A DNA stretch of 64,000 nucleotides, taken from NCBI GenBank assembly GCA_949294735.1, contig CASFII010000006.1:310001-374000 (forward strand), read 5' to 3'. The notes under the pieces were generated by a model. It saw only the letters and a program-made list of their open reading frames with translations. It did not search any database and was not told where the DNA came from. Every line of letters begins with the position of its first letter. The stretch's first letter is position 1. Of this stretch, positions 18,094 to 25,942 are shown in pieces. The position numbers and the translations under genes are program-made. The DNA is from an uncultured Coriobacteriaceae bacterium. Lineage in GTDB: Bacteria > Actinomycetota > Coriobacteriia > Coriobacteriales > Eggerthellaceae.

Positions 18094-18990
18094 TTATTCC
18101 CCCTTCCCTTCTTCGCCAGCGGGTGTTTGTGCATGTTCCCCGCAGTCGCGCCCTTCGGAAGCCGCCAACTTGGCAGCCATAATCTCACGCGCGGTACCTT
18201 CAAATTCTCTATACATAACGCCGCGACGCATTGCGTCATCAAAGTCAACCAAATGACCATCAAAGTCAGGGCCGTCAACGCAAGCATGCTTGTATTCGTC
18301 GCCCACCTTGACGCGACAACCGCCACACATGCCTGTGCCATCCACCATAAGTGGATTCATGGAAACCAATGTTTTGATGCCATGGGGGCGAGTTGTGGCG
18401 GCAACAAACTTCATCATGATGACTGGACCAACCGCCAATACCAGGTCATAGTCTGCGCCTTCTTCAATCCATTCTTGGAGCGGAGCAGTAACTACACCCT
18501 TGTTGCCATTTGATCCGTCGTCAGTCATAACTTTGTACCGATAAGCACATGCAGCAATTTCGTCTTCCAAAAGCACCAGGTCTTTATTGCGGAAACCGGT
18601 AATAACGTCCACCTTGCACCCGTGGTCAGCAAGCCACTTGGCCTGTGGAAAAGCAATAGCGGTACCTAAACCACCGCCAATTACGCACGCACGCTTGGAA
18701 CCTTCAAGTTCGGTAGGGTTGCCCAAAGGGCCAGCAAAGTCCAGCAAACATTCGCCCGCTTTCATCTGAGCAAGACGCATGGTGGTTGCACCCACCGCTT
18801 GGAAAATAATGGTAACGGTTCCCTTTTCAGGATCGCATGCGTTCATGGTTAAGGGGATGCGTTCGCCTTTTTCGTCAATACGCAGCATAATGAACTGACC
18901 AGGCAAGATTTTATTAGCAATCTCTGGTGCCTGAACCACCATGCGCGTTACTTCAGAATTTAAGGCTTCGGTGCTCAGAATGGGATACAT
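18094..18990 (-). CDS. nfnA: NADH-dependent ferredoxin:NADP+ oxidoreductase small subunit (NfnA/SudB-like)
   Basis: The 298-residue ferredoxin-NADP reductase-like protein has a FAD-binding barrel (GQFIMLRIDEKGERIPLTMN), an NAD-binding fold (CVIGGGLGTAIAFPQAKWL) and a C-terminal 2Fe-2S site (GTGMCGGCRVKVGDEYKHAC with D-G-P-x-F-x-G-H after it). This order matches NfnA and the sulfide dehydrogenase beta subunit. It precedes nfnB by one base. Divergent from the LysR gene, which may regulate it. The same protein pair has been annotated as sulfide dehydrogenase; Nfn is favoured for an anaerobe. Confidence 0.88.
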   Translation of the reverse strand: MYPILSTEALNSEVTRMVVQAPEIANKILPGQFIMLRIDEKGERIPLTMNACDPEKGTVTIIFQAVGATTMRLAQMKAGECLLDFAGPLGNPTELEGSKRACVIGGGLGTAIAFPQAKWLADHGCKVDVITGFRNKDLVLLEDEIAACAYRYKVMTDDGSNGNKGVVTAPLQEWIEEGADYDLVLAVGPVIMMKFVAATTRPHGIKTLVSMNPLMVDGTGMCGGCRVKVGDEYKHACVDGPDFDGHLVDFDDAMRRGVMYREFEGTAREIMAAKLAASEGRDCGEHAQTPAGEEGKGE

Positions 18991-19337
18991 GTGCTTACTC
19001 CTTTGAAGTACCTTATTGTGCCTAACATATGCGCAGTAACACTGACTACCTACAACACTTCATCATAGCAAAATACAGCTTCAAAACAGCGAAACCTTTC
19101 AGGCTTCACCAAGCAATCAAAGAACTACTTGTAAATTAATTGTGATGAATCTTCAATTATTGGTTGAGGATGTAAAGAACTTAATCTGAACAGCAGATTC
19201 GGAGCGAAGTCTACGCTAAAGTTAGTATTGGTATACCGTGAAGCAGGTTGTGCGAATTAACAGAATACATGCTCGTAAATACACGGACCTTTAGGGTCGA
19301 TTTGCACTCAAAGCTTCTCTACGCACAAAGGAATGCA
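18991..19337. other. Divergent regulatory interval between nfnAB and the LysR gene
   Basis: No gene is seen in these 347 bases. It is AT-rich and holds the dyad AATCTG-AACAG-CAGATT (19183-19199), and should carry both promoters. The layout (regulator divergent from target) is the usual LysR arrangement. Confidence 0.6.
19183..19199. promoter_or_regulatory. LysR-type box (T-N11-A dyad)
   Basis: AATCTG-AACAG-CAGATT has perfect 6-bp arms and fits the T-N11-A core of LysR-family sites (T CTGAACAGCAG A). It lies about 140 bases upstream of the LysR start and 190 bases from nfnA. Confidence 0.45.
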
Positions 19338-20231
19338 TTGAACATCAACCAAATCAAATACTTTGTTTCCGTTGTTGAACTGGGCAGCTTTTCTAAGGCC
19401 GCTCAAAGTCAATTTCTTACGGTTCAGGGCATGTCTAAAGCTATTTCCGATTTGGAACGCGAAGTAAAAACACCTCTTTTGGTGCGCAAGGCTCGCGGAG
19501 TAGCTCCTACTGCATTTGGTCTGATTTTCTTTGAGCAGGCTCGCTTAGTGCTAGATACCTTCCAAGAACTTGAAGAGTTATCTGCCAGCCATAACCAGGC
19601 TATTGCCTCAGAGAACCCTTTGACCATCATCGTTTCTTCCCCTACGTTTTTAAGCGCAAAGCGAGCAGCTCGCTGTCTTGAACAGTATTTCAAAAAGCAG
19701 CTTGGGTTAGAAACCTTTGTTTCTTTCGGGTCTTCCGCAACCTGCTACAAAGCCTTAGCAGATGGTACGGTAAACGCTATGGTAGTCTTCGGCACCATTG
19801 AAGCAGAGCATCTTTCCTCAACGTTTATCGGCAAAGTTCCCGTAGGAGCTATGGTGCTCAAAAACCACCCCTTAGCAAAACAAGCCGAAACTACTCTTTC
19901 TGAAGTTATGAGCTATCCGCTGGGACTTTCACTTGCATTTGAAGGTTTTAACACTTCTTTGGAAGAGGACTTTAGAAAACGCAATCTACCCACTGACTTT
20001 ATTCGCATGCAACCCCGTCTTAAAGACACACTCAGCTTTTTCAAGAACAAAGGGGTTACCCTCGTTCCTTATATTCCTGCAATTGGAGATCTACTTCCGA
20101 AAAGCGTTGTGCTCCCCTTTAACGAACCAGATGTTCCTACCGTTCCACTCTACTTGGCACACTCAAAGCAACATGAAGACGAAAATTACTTGAAACTACG
20201 CAATCTTGTTGCGCCGAAATTATCAGAATAA
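19338..20231 (+). CDS. LysR-family transcriptional regulator (TTG start)
   Basis: The 297-residue protein has an N-terminal winged helix (NINQIKYFVSVVELGSFSKAAQSQFLTVQGMSKAISDLE, split here as one domain) followed by a substrate-binding domain with TIIVSSPTFLSAKRAARCLE. A TTG at 19338 is chosen because AAAGGA lies six bases upstream and the protein then begins at the usual LysR position. An ATG at 19248 would add 30 residues before the helix-turn-helix. Divergent from nfnAB, which is a candidate target. Effector unknown. Confidence 0.85.
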   Translation: MNINQIKYFVSVVELGSFSKAAQSQFLTVQGMSKAISDLEREVKTPLLVRKARGVAPTAFGLIFFEQARLVLDTFQELEELSASHNQAIASENPLTIIVSSPTFLSAKRAARCLEQYFKKQLGLETFVSFGSSATCYKALADGTVNAMVVFGTIEAEHLSSTFIGKVPVGAMVLKNHPLAKQAETTLSEVMSYPLGLSLAFEGFNTSLEEDFRKRNLPTDFIRMQPRLKDTLSFFKNKGVTLVPYIPAIGDLLPKSVVLPFNEPDVPTVPLYLAHSKQHEDENYLKLRNLVAPKLSE

Positions 20232-20244
20232 GAGCTTTCAGCTC

Positions 20245-20398
20245 TGCACCTGGTAGCACTTCAGGTAGCTGCACCAGGTAGTAACTTCGGGTAGCACTTC
20301 AGGTAGCTATACTTGGCAGCCACCTTTTGCGACTGCGTTTGGCAGCCACTTCATATAACTGCACTCAGAAACCAGCTCTAGCAACTGCGCCAGAACAG
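20245..20398. repeat. Degenerate tandem repeats downstream of the LysR gene
   Basis: A decaying array of about 25-bp units built on GCACYWGGTAGCACTTCAGG-like words: CACTTCAGGTAGCT occurs twice exactly, and GGTAG or GGCAG recurs at least six times. It lies between the convergent LysR and uracil-DNA glycosylase genes. No coding function is apparent. Confidence 0.5.
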
Positions 20399-20399
20399 G

Positions 20400-20975
20400 C
20401 TATTCTTCGTTGTTTTCTTTACCGAGTAATTCACCCAACGTTGCAAAGTCGTTTTCAAGCGCTTCGCGTTTTTTGCCGTCATACAACGCTGCGGCGGGAT
20501 GGAAAATAGGAAACACCTTGAATTTACCTGCTTGATGAAGTGTGCCATGCAAACGAGTGATGCCTATTTCAGTTTTCAATATGAACTTAGTGGCAAAGTT
20601 CCCCAAAGTCACAATAAACTCAGGATCAATGGTGCGCGTTTGTTCGCGCAGAAATGGCGTGCAGACTTCAATTTCTTCTGGACGTGGGTCGCGATTTCCC
20701 GGGGGACGACATTTCAACACATTCGCAATGAAAACGTCTTCTCGCTTAAGCCCCGCAACTGAAAGTAATTCATCAAGATATTTGCCTGCAGCACCCACAA
20801 AGGGCTCACCCTGCAAGTCTTCATTTTTCCCCGGAGCTTCACCCACAATCAGCACCCGTGCTGCTGGATTTCCTACTCCAAACACGGTCTGCGTTCTTCC
20901 GTCGGCCAGAGGACAAGCGTGACACGCTTCCACCTGAGCGCGAATTTCATCAAGAGGAATATGAGGTTTAGACAT
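20400..20975 (-). CDS. Uracil-DNA glycosylase, family 4 (iron-sulfur type)
   Basis: A 191-residue enzyme that removes uracil from DNA at the start of base-excision repair. It has the 4Fe-4S cysteines beginning CHACPLADGRTQTVFG, the active-site block GEAPGKNEDLQGEPFVGAAG, FIANVLKCRPPGNRDPRPEE, and the C-terminal FHPAAAL motif. Family-4 enzymes also resemble the phage SPO1 polymerase-like domain. Normal length, single gene. Confidence 0.93.
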   Translation of the reverse strand: MSKPHIPLDEIRAQVEACHACPLADGRTQTVFGVGNPAARVLIVGEAPGKNEDLQGEPFVGAAGKYLDELLSVAGLKREDVFIANVLKCRPPGNRDPRPEEIEVCTPFLREQTRTIDPEFIVTLGNFATKFILKTEIGITRLHGTLHQAGKFKVFPIFHPAAALYDGKKREALENDFATLGELLGKENNEE

Positions 20976-21029
20976 ATTGGTTCCTACTTAAAACGACATC
21001 GAGTAACTGAGCGCGTTTTGTGAAACGTT

Positions 21030-22304
21030 TTATTTATACAAACGCGGCAGACGGAGCGAAAATCCTGTTGCCAGCTCATAATTAATGGTGTCAAGCTTGT
21101 TTGCCATGTCGTCAAGCGTGATTACTGCATCACCTTGACGCCCCACCAACAACACTTCGTCGCCCACCTGCGGTTCTATTCTTTGGCGTACACCGTATGA
21201 ACGCAAATCAACCTCAAACATACACTGATCCATACAGATAGAACCTACTTGATGAAAACGCTTCCCCTGGAAAATAACGTCTGTATTATTTGAAAGCTTA
21301 CGTGGAAGCCCGTCGGCATATCCAATGGGAATGGTGCAGATTTTCACACTACCAGGACTTCTGTAGGTCATGCCATAGCTCACACCTTCGCTCATAGGCA
21401 CCACACGCGCATCCGTAACACGCGCATGCACGCTCATGGCGGGATGAAGGTCAACCATCATGCGAGTTTCTTGGCTAGGATGCAGTCCATACATAGCAAT
21501 CCCCAAGCGCACCATATCGAAGCGTACTTCAGGATAGCGAATTGCTGCCGCAGAGTTGGCTGCGTGAACAATGCCAGGGTTAATTCCTGCGGCGCGAAGC
21601 GCGTTGATGGCCTCCACAAAGCGCTTCGCCTGGATGTTGAAATCCAGTGTTTCACTACTGTCAGCTGTAGCAAAATGAGTAAAGGTACCTTTCAGCTCAA
21701 GCGCACGATGGAAGCTTACTTGACTCATAAATGCCACAACTTCGTCATGACGCACGCCGATTCTGTTCATGCCAGTGTTCACGGCTAGATGATACGGAGC
21801 TCGTAACCCACAAGCATCCGCTGATTCGGCGTATTGGATAGCGAATTCGGGCGAATAAACCGATGGCATGATTTTATAAGCCAAAAGAAGCGGAATGGAT
21901 TCTGCTGGCGGCTGCGACAAAATGAGAATAGGCGCATTCACTAAGCCCTCGCGCAAGTCGATGGCCTCTTGAACGGTTGCAACACCCAAATAATCTGCGC
22001 CAGAATTGAGAGCCGTTTTCGCACAGCGAACCGCGCCGTGGCCATAGCCATCAGCCTTCACTATTGCCATTAAACGTGTATTTGCACCAATGCCTTTACG
22101 AATAAGACTTACGTTATGACGAATGGCATTAAGGTCGATTTCCAACCATGCCCAGCGACGATCGGTTTCGGGAATTCGTGCCAGCTTTTCTGGGTCAAAC
22201 GTAGCAGGCTCAGTTGCTTGTACACGGTTATGATCACGCGTGTATTGAAAGGCACCAACGCCCCTATTTGCAAAACCTGTAAAACCGTTTGGAATATCAG
22301 CCAC
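21030..22304 (-). CDS. alr: Alanine racemase
   Basis: This PLP enzyme makes D-alanine for peptidoglycan. The PLP lysine is in MAIVKADGYGHGAV and the opposing catalytic tyrosine in SEGVSYGMTYRSPG; YADGLPRKL and GSICMDQCMFEV are conserved C-terminal blocks. At 424 residues it carries about 40 extra N-terminal residues (TGFANRGVGAFQYTRDHNRV) before the barrel (RRWAWLEIDLNAIRHN). The start is a GTG with AAAGG upstream; internal starts are possible. Confidence 0.94.
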   Translation of the reverse strand: MADIPNGFTGFANRGVGAFQYTRDHNRVQATEPATFDPEKLARIPETDRRWAWLEIDLNAIRHNVSLIRKGIGANTRLMAIVKADGYGHGAVRCAKTALNSGADYLGVATVQEAIDLREGLVNAPILILSQPPAESIPLLLAYKIMPSVYSPEFAIQYAESADACGLRAPYHLAVNTGMNRIGVRHDEVVAFMSQVSFHRALELKGTFTHFATADSSETLDFNIQAKRFVEAINALRAAGINPGIVHAANSAAAIRYPEVRFDMVRLGIAMYGLHPSQETRMMVDLHPAMSVHARVTDARVVPMSEGVSYGMTYRSPGSVKICTIPIGYADGLPRKLSNNTDVIFQGKRFHQVGSICMDQCMFEVDLRSYGVRQRIEPQVGDEVLLVGRQGDAVITLDDMANKLDTINYELATGFSLRLPRLYK

Positions 22305-22417
22305 CGAAAAGCCTTTCTCTCAATGCGGCATGGCTTTTAAGATGCGCCTTTGCGCTTAGTCACGCTCTTTTTGATACGAGAAAAGTATACCGCTAATTGC
22401 AACAGTAAGCTTAATTA

Positions 22418-22456
22418 ACCCAAGGGAACCCAAGGGGACGTGTCTTTTGGGTTCTT
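22418..22456. repeat. Dispersed hairpin repeat, copy C
   Basis: AACCCAAGG (22418) precedes the core AACCCAAGGGGACGTGTC + TTTTGGGTT (22428-22454). It is reverse-oriented relative to copy A and has a doubled left arm. It lies between alr and the 3' end of the nickel ABC operon. Confidence 0.75.
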
Positions 22457-22472
22457 AGGTGCTGCGAAATTA

Positions 22473-23093
22473 TTAGAGGTGGACTATGCGCGTAGCGAAA
22501 TAATTCACCAAGCTAGGCTTATGGCTTGTGAAAATGAGTCCTTTGTTTTTTTGCTCAATTTCAGAAGCCAACACATTCCAAATATCAACTTCAGTTATAG
22601 CATCTAACATGGTAGAAATCTCATCGGCTATCAAATAGGGTGAATTAGTAGCAAGCGCTCGTGCGATACAAAAGCGCTGTAGTTCTCCTCCTGAAAGCTC
22701 GTGTGGATAACGGTCAAGCCACGCTTTCTTAATGCCCAAAATCCGCATGAGCCGCTCGTTCTCTTCAGGTGAGCCTCCTGCTTCCGCAAGTGTTTCGTCT
22801 AAACGCATGCGAGGATCAAGAGCTCGTTCTGGATGCTGCCCGATAAGCTGAACGGGAAAAACACCTTGGATACTACCAGAGCTTGTGCAATCCCCTGCAA
22901 CAGGTACACCATCCACCAAAACACACCCACCTTGCGGCGCAATATACCCCGCCGCAATACAGCATAAGGTAGTCTTTCCACCTCCTGAAGGCGCCAAAAG
23001 TGCCACCCTCTCGCCGGGGGCAACTTTCAAATTGAAATTCTTAAAGAGAGCTTTATTGCTAAACCCAAAGGTAATATCCCGTAACTCAAGCAT
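22473..23093 (-). CDS. Nickel/peptide ABC importer ATPase 2 (NikE/OppF-like, short)
   Basis: A 206-residue ATPase with LLAPSGGGKTTLC, LSGGELQRFCIARAL, and a Walker B written YLIADEISTMLDA, followed by FTSHK in place of the usual switch histidine motif VTHD. The ATG at 23093 overlaps the preceding ATPase gene by 8 bases, so they are coupled. A frame extending to 23252 is only a shadow. It lacks the C-terminal oligopeptide/dipeptide tail of larger OppF proteins. Last gene of the operon. Confidence 0.88.
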   Translation of the reverse strand: MLELRDITFGFSNKALFKNFNLKVAPGERVALLAPSGGGKTTLCCIAAGYIAPQGGCVLVDGVPVAGDCTSSGSIQGVFPVQLIGQHPERALDPRMRLDETLAEAGGSPEENERLMRILGIKKAWLDRYPHELSGGELQRFCIARALATNSPYLIADEISTMLDAITEVDIWNVLASEIEQKNKGLIFTSHKPSLVNYFATRIVHL

Positions 23094-24018
23094 GAGACTC
23101 ACCGCCCTTATCCCATGCATGCACTGCGCGCCACAGTGCCTTACTGAAGGGATGCTGGAGCGTTTCTTCGCTGGAGAAATTATCCGCTGCTGTTTCTTCC
23201 ACAACCGTACCGTCTTTAAACACGGCAACACGGTCAGCAACGCGAAGGGCAAGTTCTACGTCGTGCGTGATAAGCATAACGCCGCCACCCGCATCAGCAA
23301 AGAAACGGAAATCGTCCATAGCGCGAACGGCCAAATCAAGACTCATACCTGGTGTAGGTTCATCCGCAATAATAAGTTTAGGGTTATCCATAAGAGCGCA
23401 GCACAACAAAACACGGCGCGCCATACCGCCAGAAAGCTCATGTGGGTATAAATTCGCTACACTTAAATCTAATCCATAGCGCTTAAACAATTCTTGCTGT
23501 TTACGTTCACGCTCAGCACGGTTTGCCGCAGAAGAGCACCAACCTTGCACCTGGTTACCAACACGCATGAGTGGATCGAGATAGTTCACACTTTGCGGCA
23601 CTAAAGAAATCCCATGTCCACGCAACTGAGCCAGCGTTTCAGCTGTTTGCGGCTTACCGTCAAACCAAATTCGCCCACGGACCGTAGCGTTTGGTTCAAA
23701 TAGCCCCAAAATACTATCTGCCAAAAGCGTTTTTCCTGAACCACTAGCGCCTACTACTGCCAAAATCTCTCCAGCGTGCACCGAAACGCTTAAATCACGC
23801 GCCGAGTGAACTTGTTCTCTTTCAGAAGCAAAGAATGAACCTTGCGAAGCGTACCGTTCGAAGCTGATTGACAGGTGCTCTACCTGCAACAAATGATGAC
23901 CGTCTGTATGCATTGAATCAGAAGTGTGCGTATGGTGGTGGTGCATCTGCGTACTTACATGCTGAAGGTTTTCGTGCAGTGTTATGTCCTTTTGCGCGCC
24001 TTCCTGCAGGTTATTCAT
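23086..24018 (-). CDS. Nickel/peptide ABC importer ATPase 1 (NikD/OppD-like) with His-rich N-terminus
   Basis: The 310-residue ATPase has VGASGSGKTLLADSILG, HELSGGMARRVLLCCALM, LIIADEPTPGMSLDL and LITHD. Before the ATPase domain, residues 25-43 are histidine-rich (QMHHHHTHTSDSMHTDGHH), which suggests metal binding or storage on the cytoplasmic side and supports nickel as substrate. The ATG at 24018 has GGGGGTG upstream; a GTG three codons earlier is possible. It follows permease 2 after about 12 bases. Confidence 0.9.
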   Translation of the reverse strand: MNNLQEGAQKDITLHENLQHVSTQMHHHHTHTSDSMHTDGHHLLQVEHLSISFERYASQGSFFASEREQVHSARDLSVSVHAGEILAVVGASGSGKTLLADSILGLFEPNATVRGRIWFDGKPQTAETLAQLRGHGISLVPQSVNYLDPLMRVGNQVQGWCSSAANRAERERKQQELFKRYGLDLSVANLYPHELSGGMARRVLLCCALMDNPKLIIADEPTPGMSLDLAVRAMDDFRFFADAGGGVMLITHDVELALRVADRVAVFKDGTVVEETAADNFSSEETLQHPFSKALWRAVHAWDKGGESHA

Positions 24019-24030
24019 CGCAACCACCCC

Positions 24031-24900
24031 CTATTCCTGCGAGGTACGGGGGTCAAGCAGCTTGCGCACATTTTGCCCCAAACGATCAAACACCAAAACC
24101 ACTACCAACAAAGCAAGTCCAGGAAATGCCGCAAGCCACCACATTCCCGCCGAAAGATACCCCATAGCTTCTGACAAAATAATGCCAATGGCGGGCTGTT
24201 CGGGTGACAGACCAAACCCCAAAAAAGTGATGGACGCCTCGTGCAAAATGGCGTGCGGAAATAACAATATTAATCCGGCAATAAACTGAGGTAAGACATA
24301 GGGCAAAAAATGGTGCAGGGCTATGTAGAGAGGGCCCTTCCCTAAACGACGGGCAGCCATAATGTAGTCAGCTTGTTTGCATTGCAGAAGTTCCGCACGA
24401 ACCACTCGCGCAAGGCTTCCCCAGTGGGTAAGCGCAACACCAACCGTCACGCCAACAAAACCTTTACCAAGTGCAAAAGAAATGAGTACCAGCAGCACAA
24501 TATGGGGAACACCCATTAAAAGGTCAATGAGCCAGGTTACAACCGTGTCTGCCCGCTTGCCTCCCAAAGCAGCTACCGCGCCTAGAACAAGAGCAATAAC
24601 TGCAGAACAGCCTGCAGCCAAAACGCCTACTAAAATACTGGTAGAAAGCCCAGCCACGCTTCGGAGAAGCATATCGCGGCCGAGCCAGTCGGTTCCAAAG
24701 GGGTGTTCAAAGCTGGGAGCTAGCTGCTTCTCTAAAAAATTACTTTGCGAAGCCGCATCAGAAAACAGAAGCCCCGCAGCAACCGTCATAACCAAAAGCA
24801 ACGAAGCAAGCACACACACAAACACCATGCGCTTACGTGTAGCAACACGCCGCTTGGGTGGCTGATATAAAACGGGCACTGCCACAGAATCGCTACGCAT
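24031..24900 (-). CDS. Nickel/peptide ABC importer permease 2 (NikC/DppC-like)
   Basis: A 289-residue integral membrane protein with an N-terminal helix, the periplasmic block LAPSFEHPFGTDWLGRDMLL typical of DppC/NikC, and the cytoplasmic EAA-type loop (RAELLQCKQADYIMAARRLG). The ATG at 24900 follows GGAGG and overlaps the permease 1 gene by 8 bases. It forms the heterodimeric channel with permease 1. Confidence 0.92.
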   Translation of the reverse strand: MRSDSVAVPVLYQPPKRRVATRKRMVFVCVLASLLLVMTVAAGLLFSDAASQSNFLEKQLAPSFEHPFGTDWLGRDMLLRSVAGLSTSILVGVLAAGCSAVIALVLGAVAALGGKRADTVVTWLIDLLMGVPHIVLLVLISFALGKGFVGVTVGVALTHWGSLARVVRAELLQCKQADYIMAARRLGKGPLYIALHHFLPYVLPQFIAGLILLFPHAILHEASITFLGFGLSPEQPAIGIILSEAMGYLSAGMWWLAAFPGLALLVVVLVFDRLGQNVRKLLDPRTSQE

Positions 24901-25915
24901 GAGCACCCGCCTCCGTATCATCAACATGAAACACGCCTTTTGCTTGTTTCTTAGTGCGCATCCGCGGATCTATCACCGCGTATAAAACGTTTGCACACGC
25001 GTTGCCGCCGAACACCAGCGCCGCAGAAACAAGAGCAATACCAGCTAGAAGCGCCACGTCGCCACCTAAACCTGCGGTCACTGCCGCCTGTCCTAACCCT
25101 GGATACGAAAAAACCTGTTCCACTAAAACAGAACCGCCGAATATTTCTGAAATGCTTGCAAATTGCAGACTCAGGGCAGGCAGAGCAACATTGCGAAGAA
25201 CATGACGGCGAATAAGCGTGAACCCGCCTTCGCCTCGTGTTCGCGCAAACTTCACATAGGAACTCTCAAGCACATCACACGCTTTTTCGCGCGTATGAAG
25301 AGCAATGTTAGCAACCCCCAACAATGACAGCGTTGCTGCAGGCAGCACTAAATGGTGAGCTAAGTCTGCCACGGTAATGTCCGAAGCTGCCATGCCTATG
25401 GGAACTGAAAAGCCAAAGGGAAACCAGCCAAGCCACACGGAAAAAACCATCAACGCAATAAGCGCAAGCCAAAAGGTAGGAGTTGAGGCGAGTAAATACG
25501 CATAAGCACGTATTATTTTATCGGGCCATCTACCCCTAAACGCGGCCGCGACCACACCAAGCACAAAACCCAGGACACCACTTATAGCCCAAGCAATTCC
25601 CATGAGAACCAAAGAATTGCCCGCCCTTTGTGCAATAACTTCTGCCACAGGAGCGTTGAAACGAAGAGAGGTGCCCATATCTCCCTGCAAAAGAGCACCT
25701 AGCCAATTGACGTAGCGCTCCCAAAATGGCGCATCAACACCCCAATATAGTTCAAGTTGTACGCGCTTTTCTTCGCTCATTGTTACGTAAGCTGCTTGAC
25801 CAACATTTGCTTGAACTGGGTCAATGGGAGAAACGCTTACCAGAAAAAAGACGACGAGGCTTACTGCCAACATAAGAAGGCAAAATTTAAGCAGTTGTCG
25901 AATAAGTGTATGCAC
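24893..25915 (-). CDS. Nickel/peptide ABC importer permease 1 (NikB/DppB-like)
   Basis: A 340-residue permease with six predicted helices: the first (LLKFCLLMLAVSLVVFFLV) is followed by the NikB/DppB start pattern SPIDPVQANVG and by WGVDAPFWERYVNWLGALLQ. The coupling loop is EKACDVLESSYVKFARTRG. The start is a GTG 27 bases after the binding-protein gene. Confidence 0.92.
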   Translation of the reverse strand: MHTLIRQLLKFCLLMLAVSLVVFFLVSVSPIDPVQANVGQAAYVTMSEEKRVQLELYWGVDAPFWERYVNWLGALLQGDMGTSLRFNAPVAEVIAQRAGNSLVLMGIAWAISGVLGFVLGVVAAAFRGRWPDKIIRAYAYLLASTPTFWLALIALMVFSVWLGWFPFGFSVPIGMAASDITVADLAHHLVLPAATLSLLGVANIALHTREKACDVLESSYVKFARTRGEGGFTLIRRHVLRNVALPALSLQFASISEIFGGSVLVEQVFSYPGLGQAAVTAGLGGDVALLAGIALVSAALVFGGNACANVLYAVIDPRMRTKKQAKGVFHVDDTEAGAHA

Positions 25916-25942
25916 CTTTGTAGTTCCCTAAAACTGCTGAAG

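Noticed and set aside
22473-23252. A 259-residue version of the second nickel ATPase
   Set aside because: The extra 53 residues overlap the upstream gene; the ATG at 23093 with GGTGAG fits the 8-base coupled overlap.
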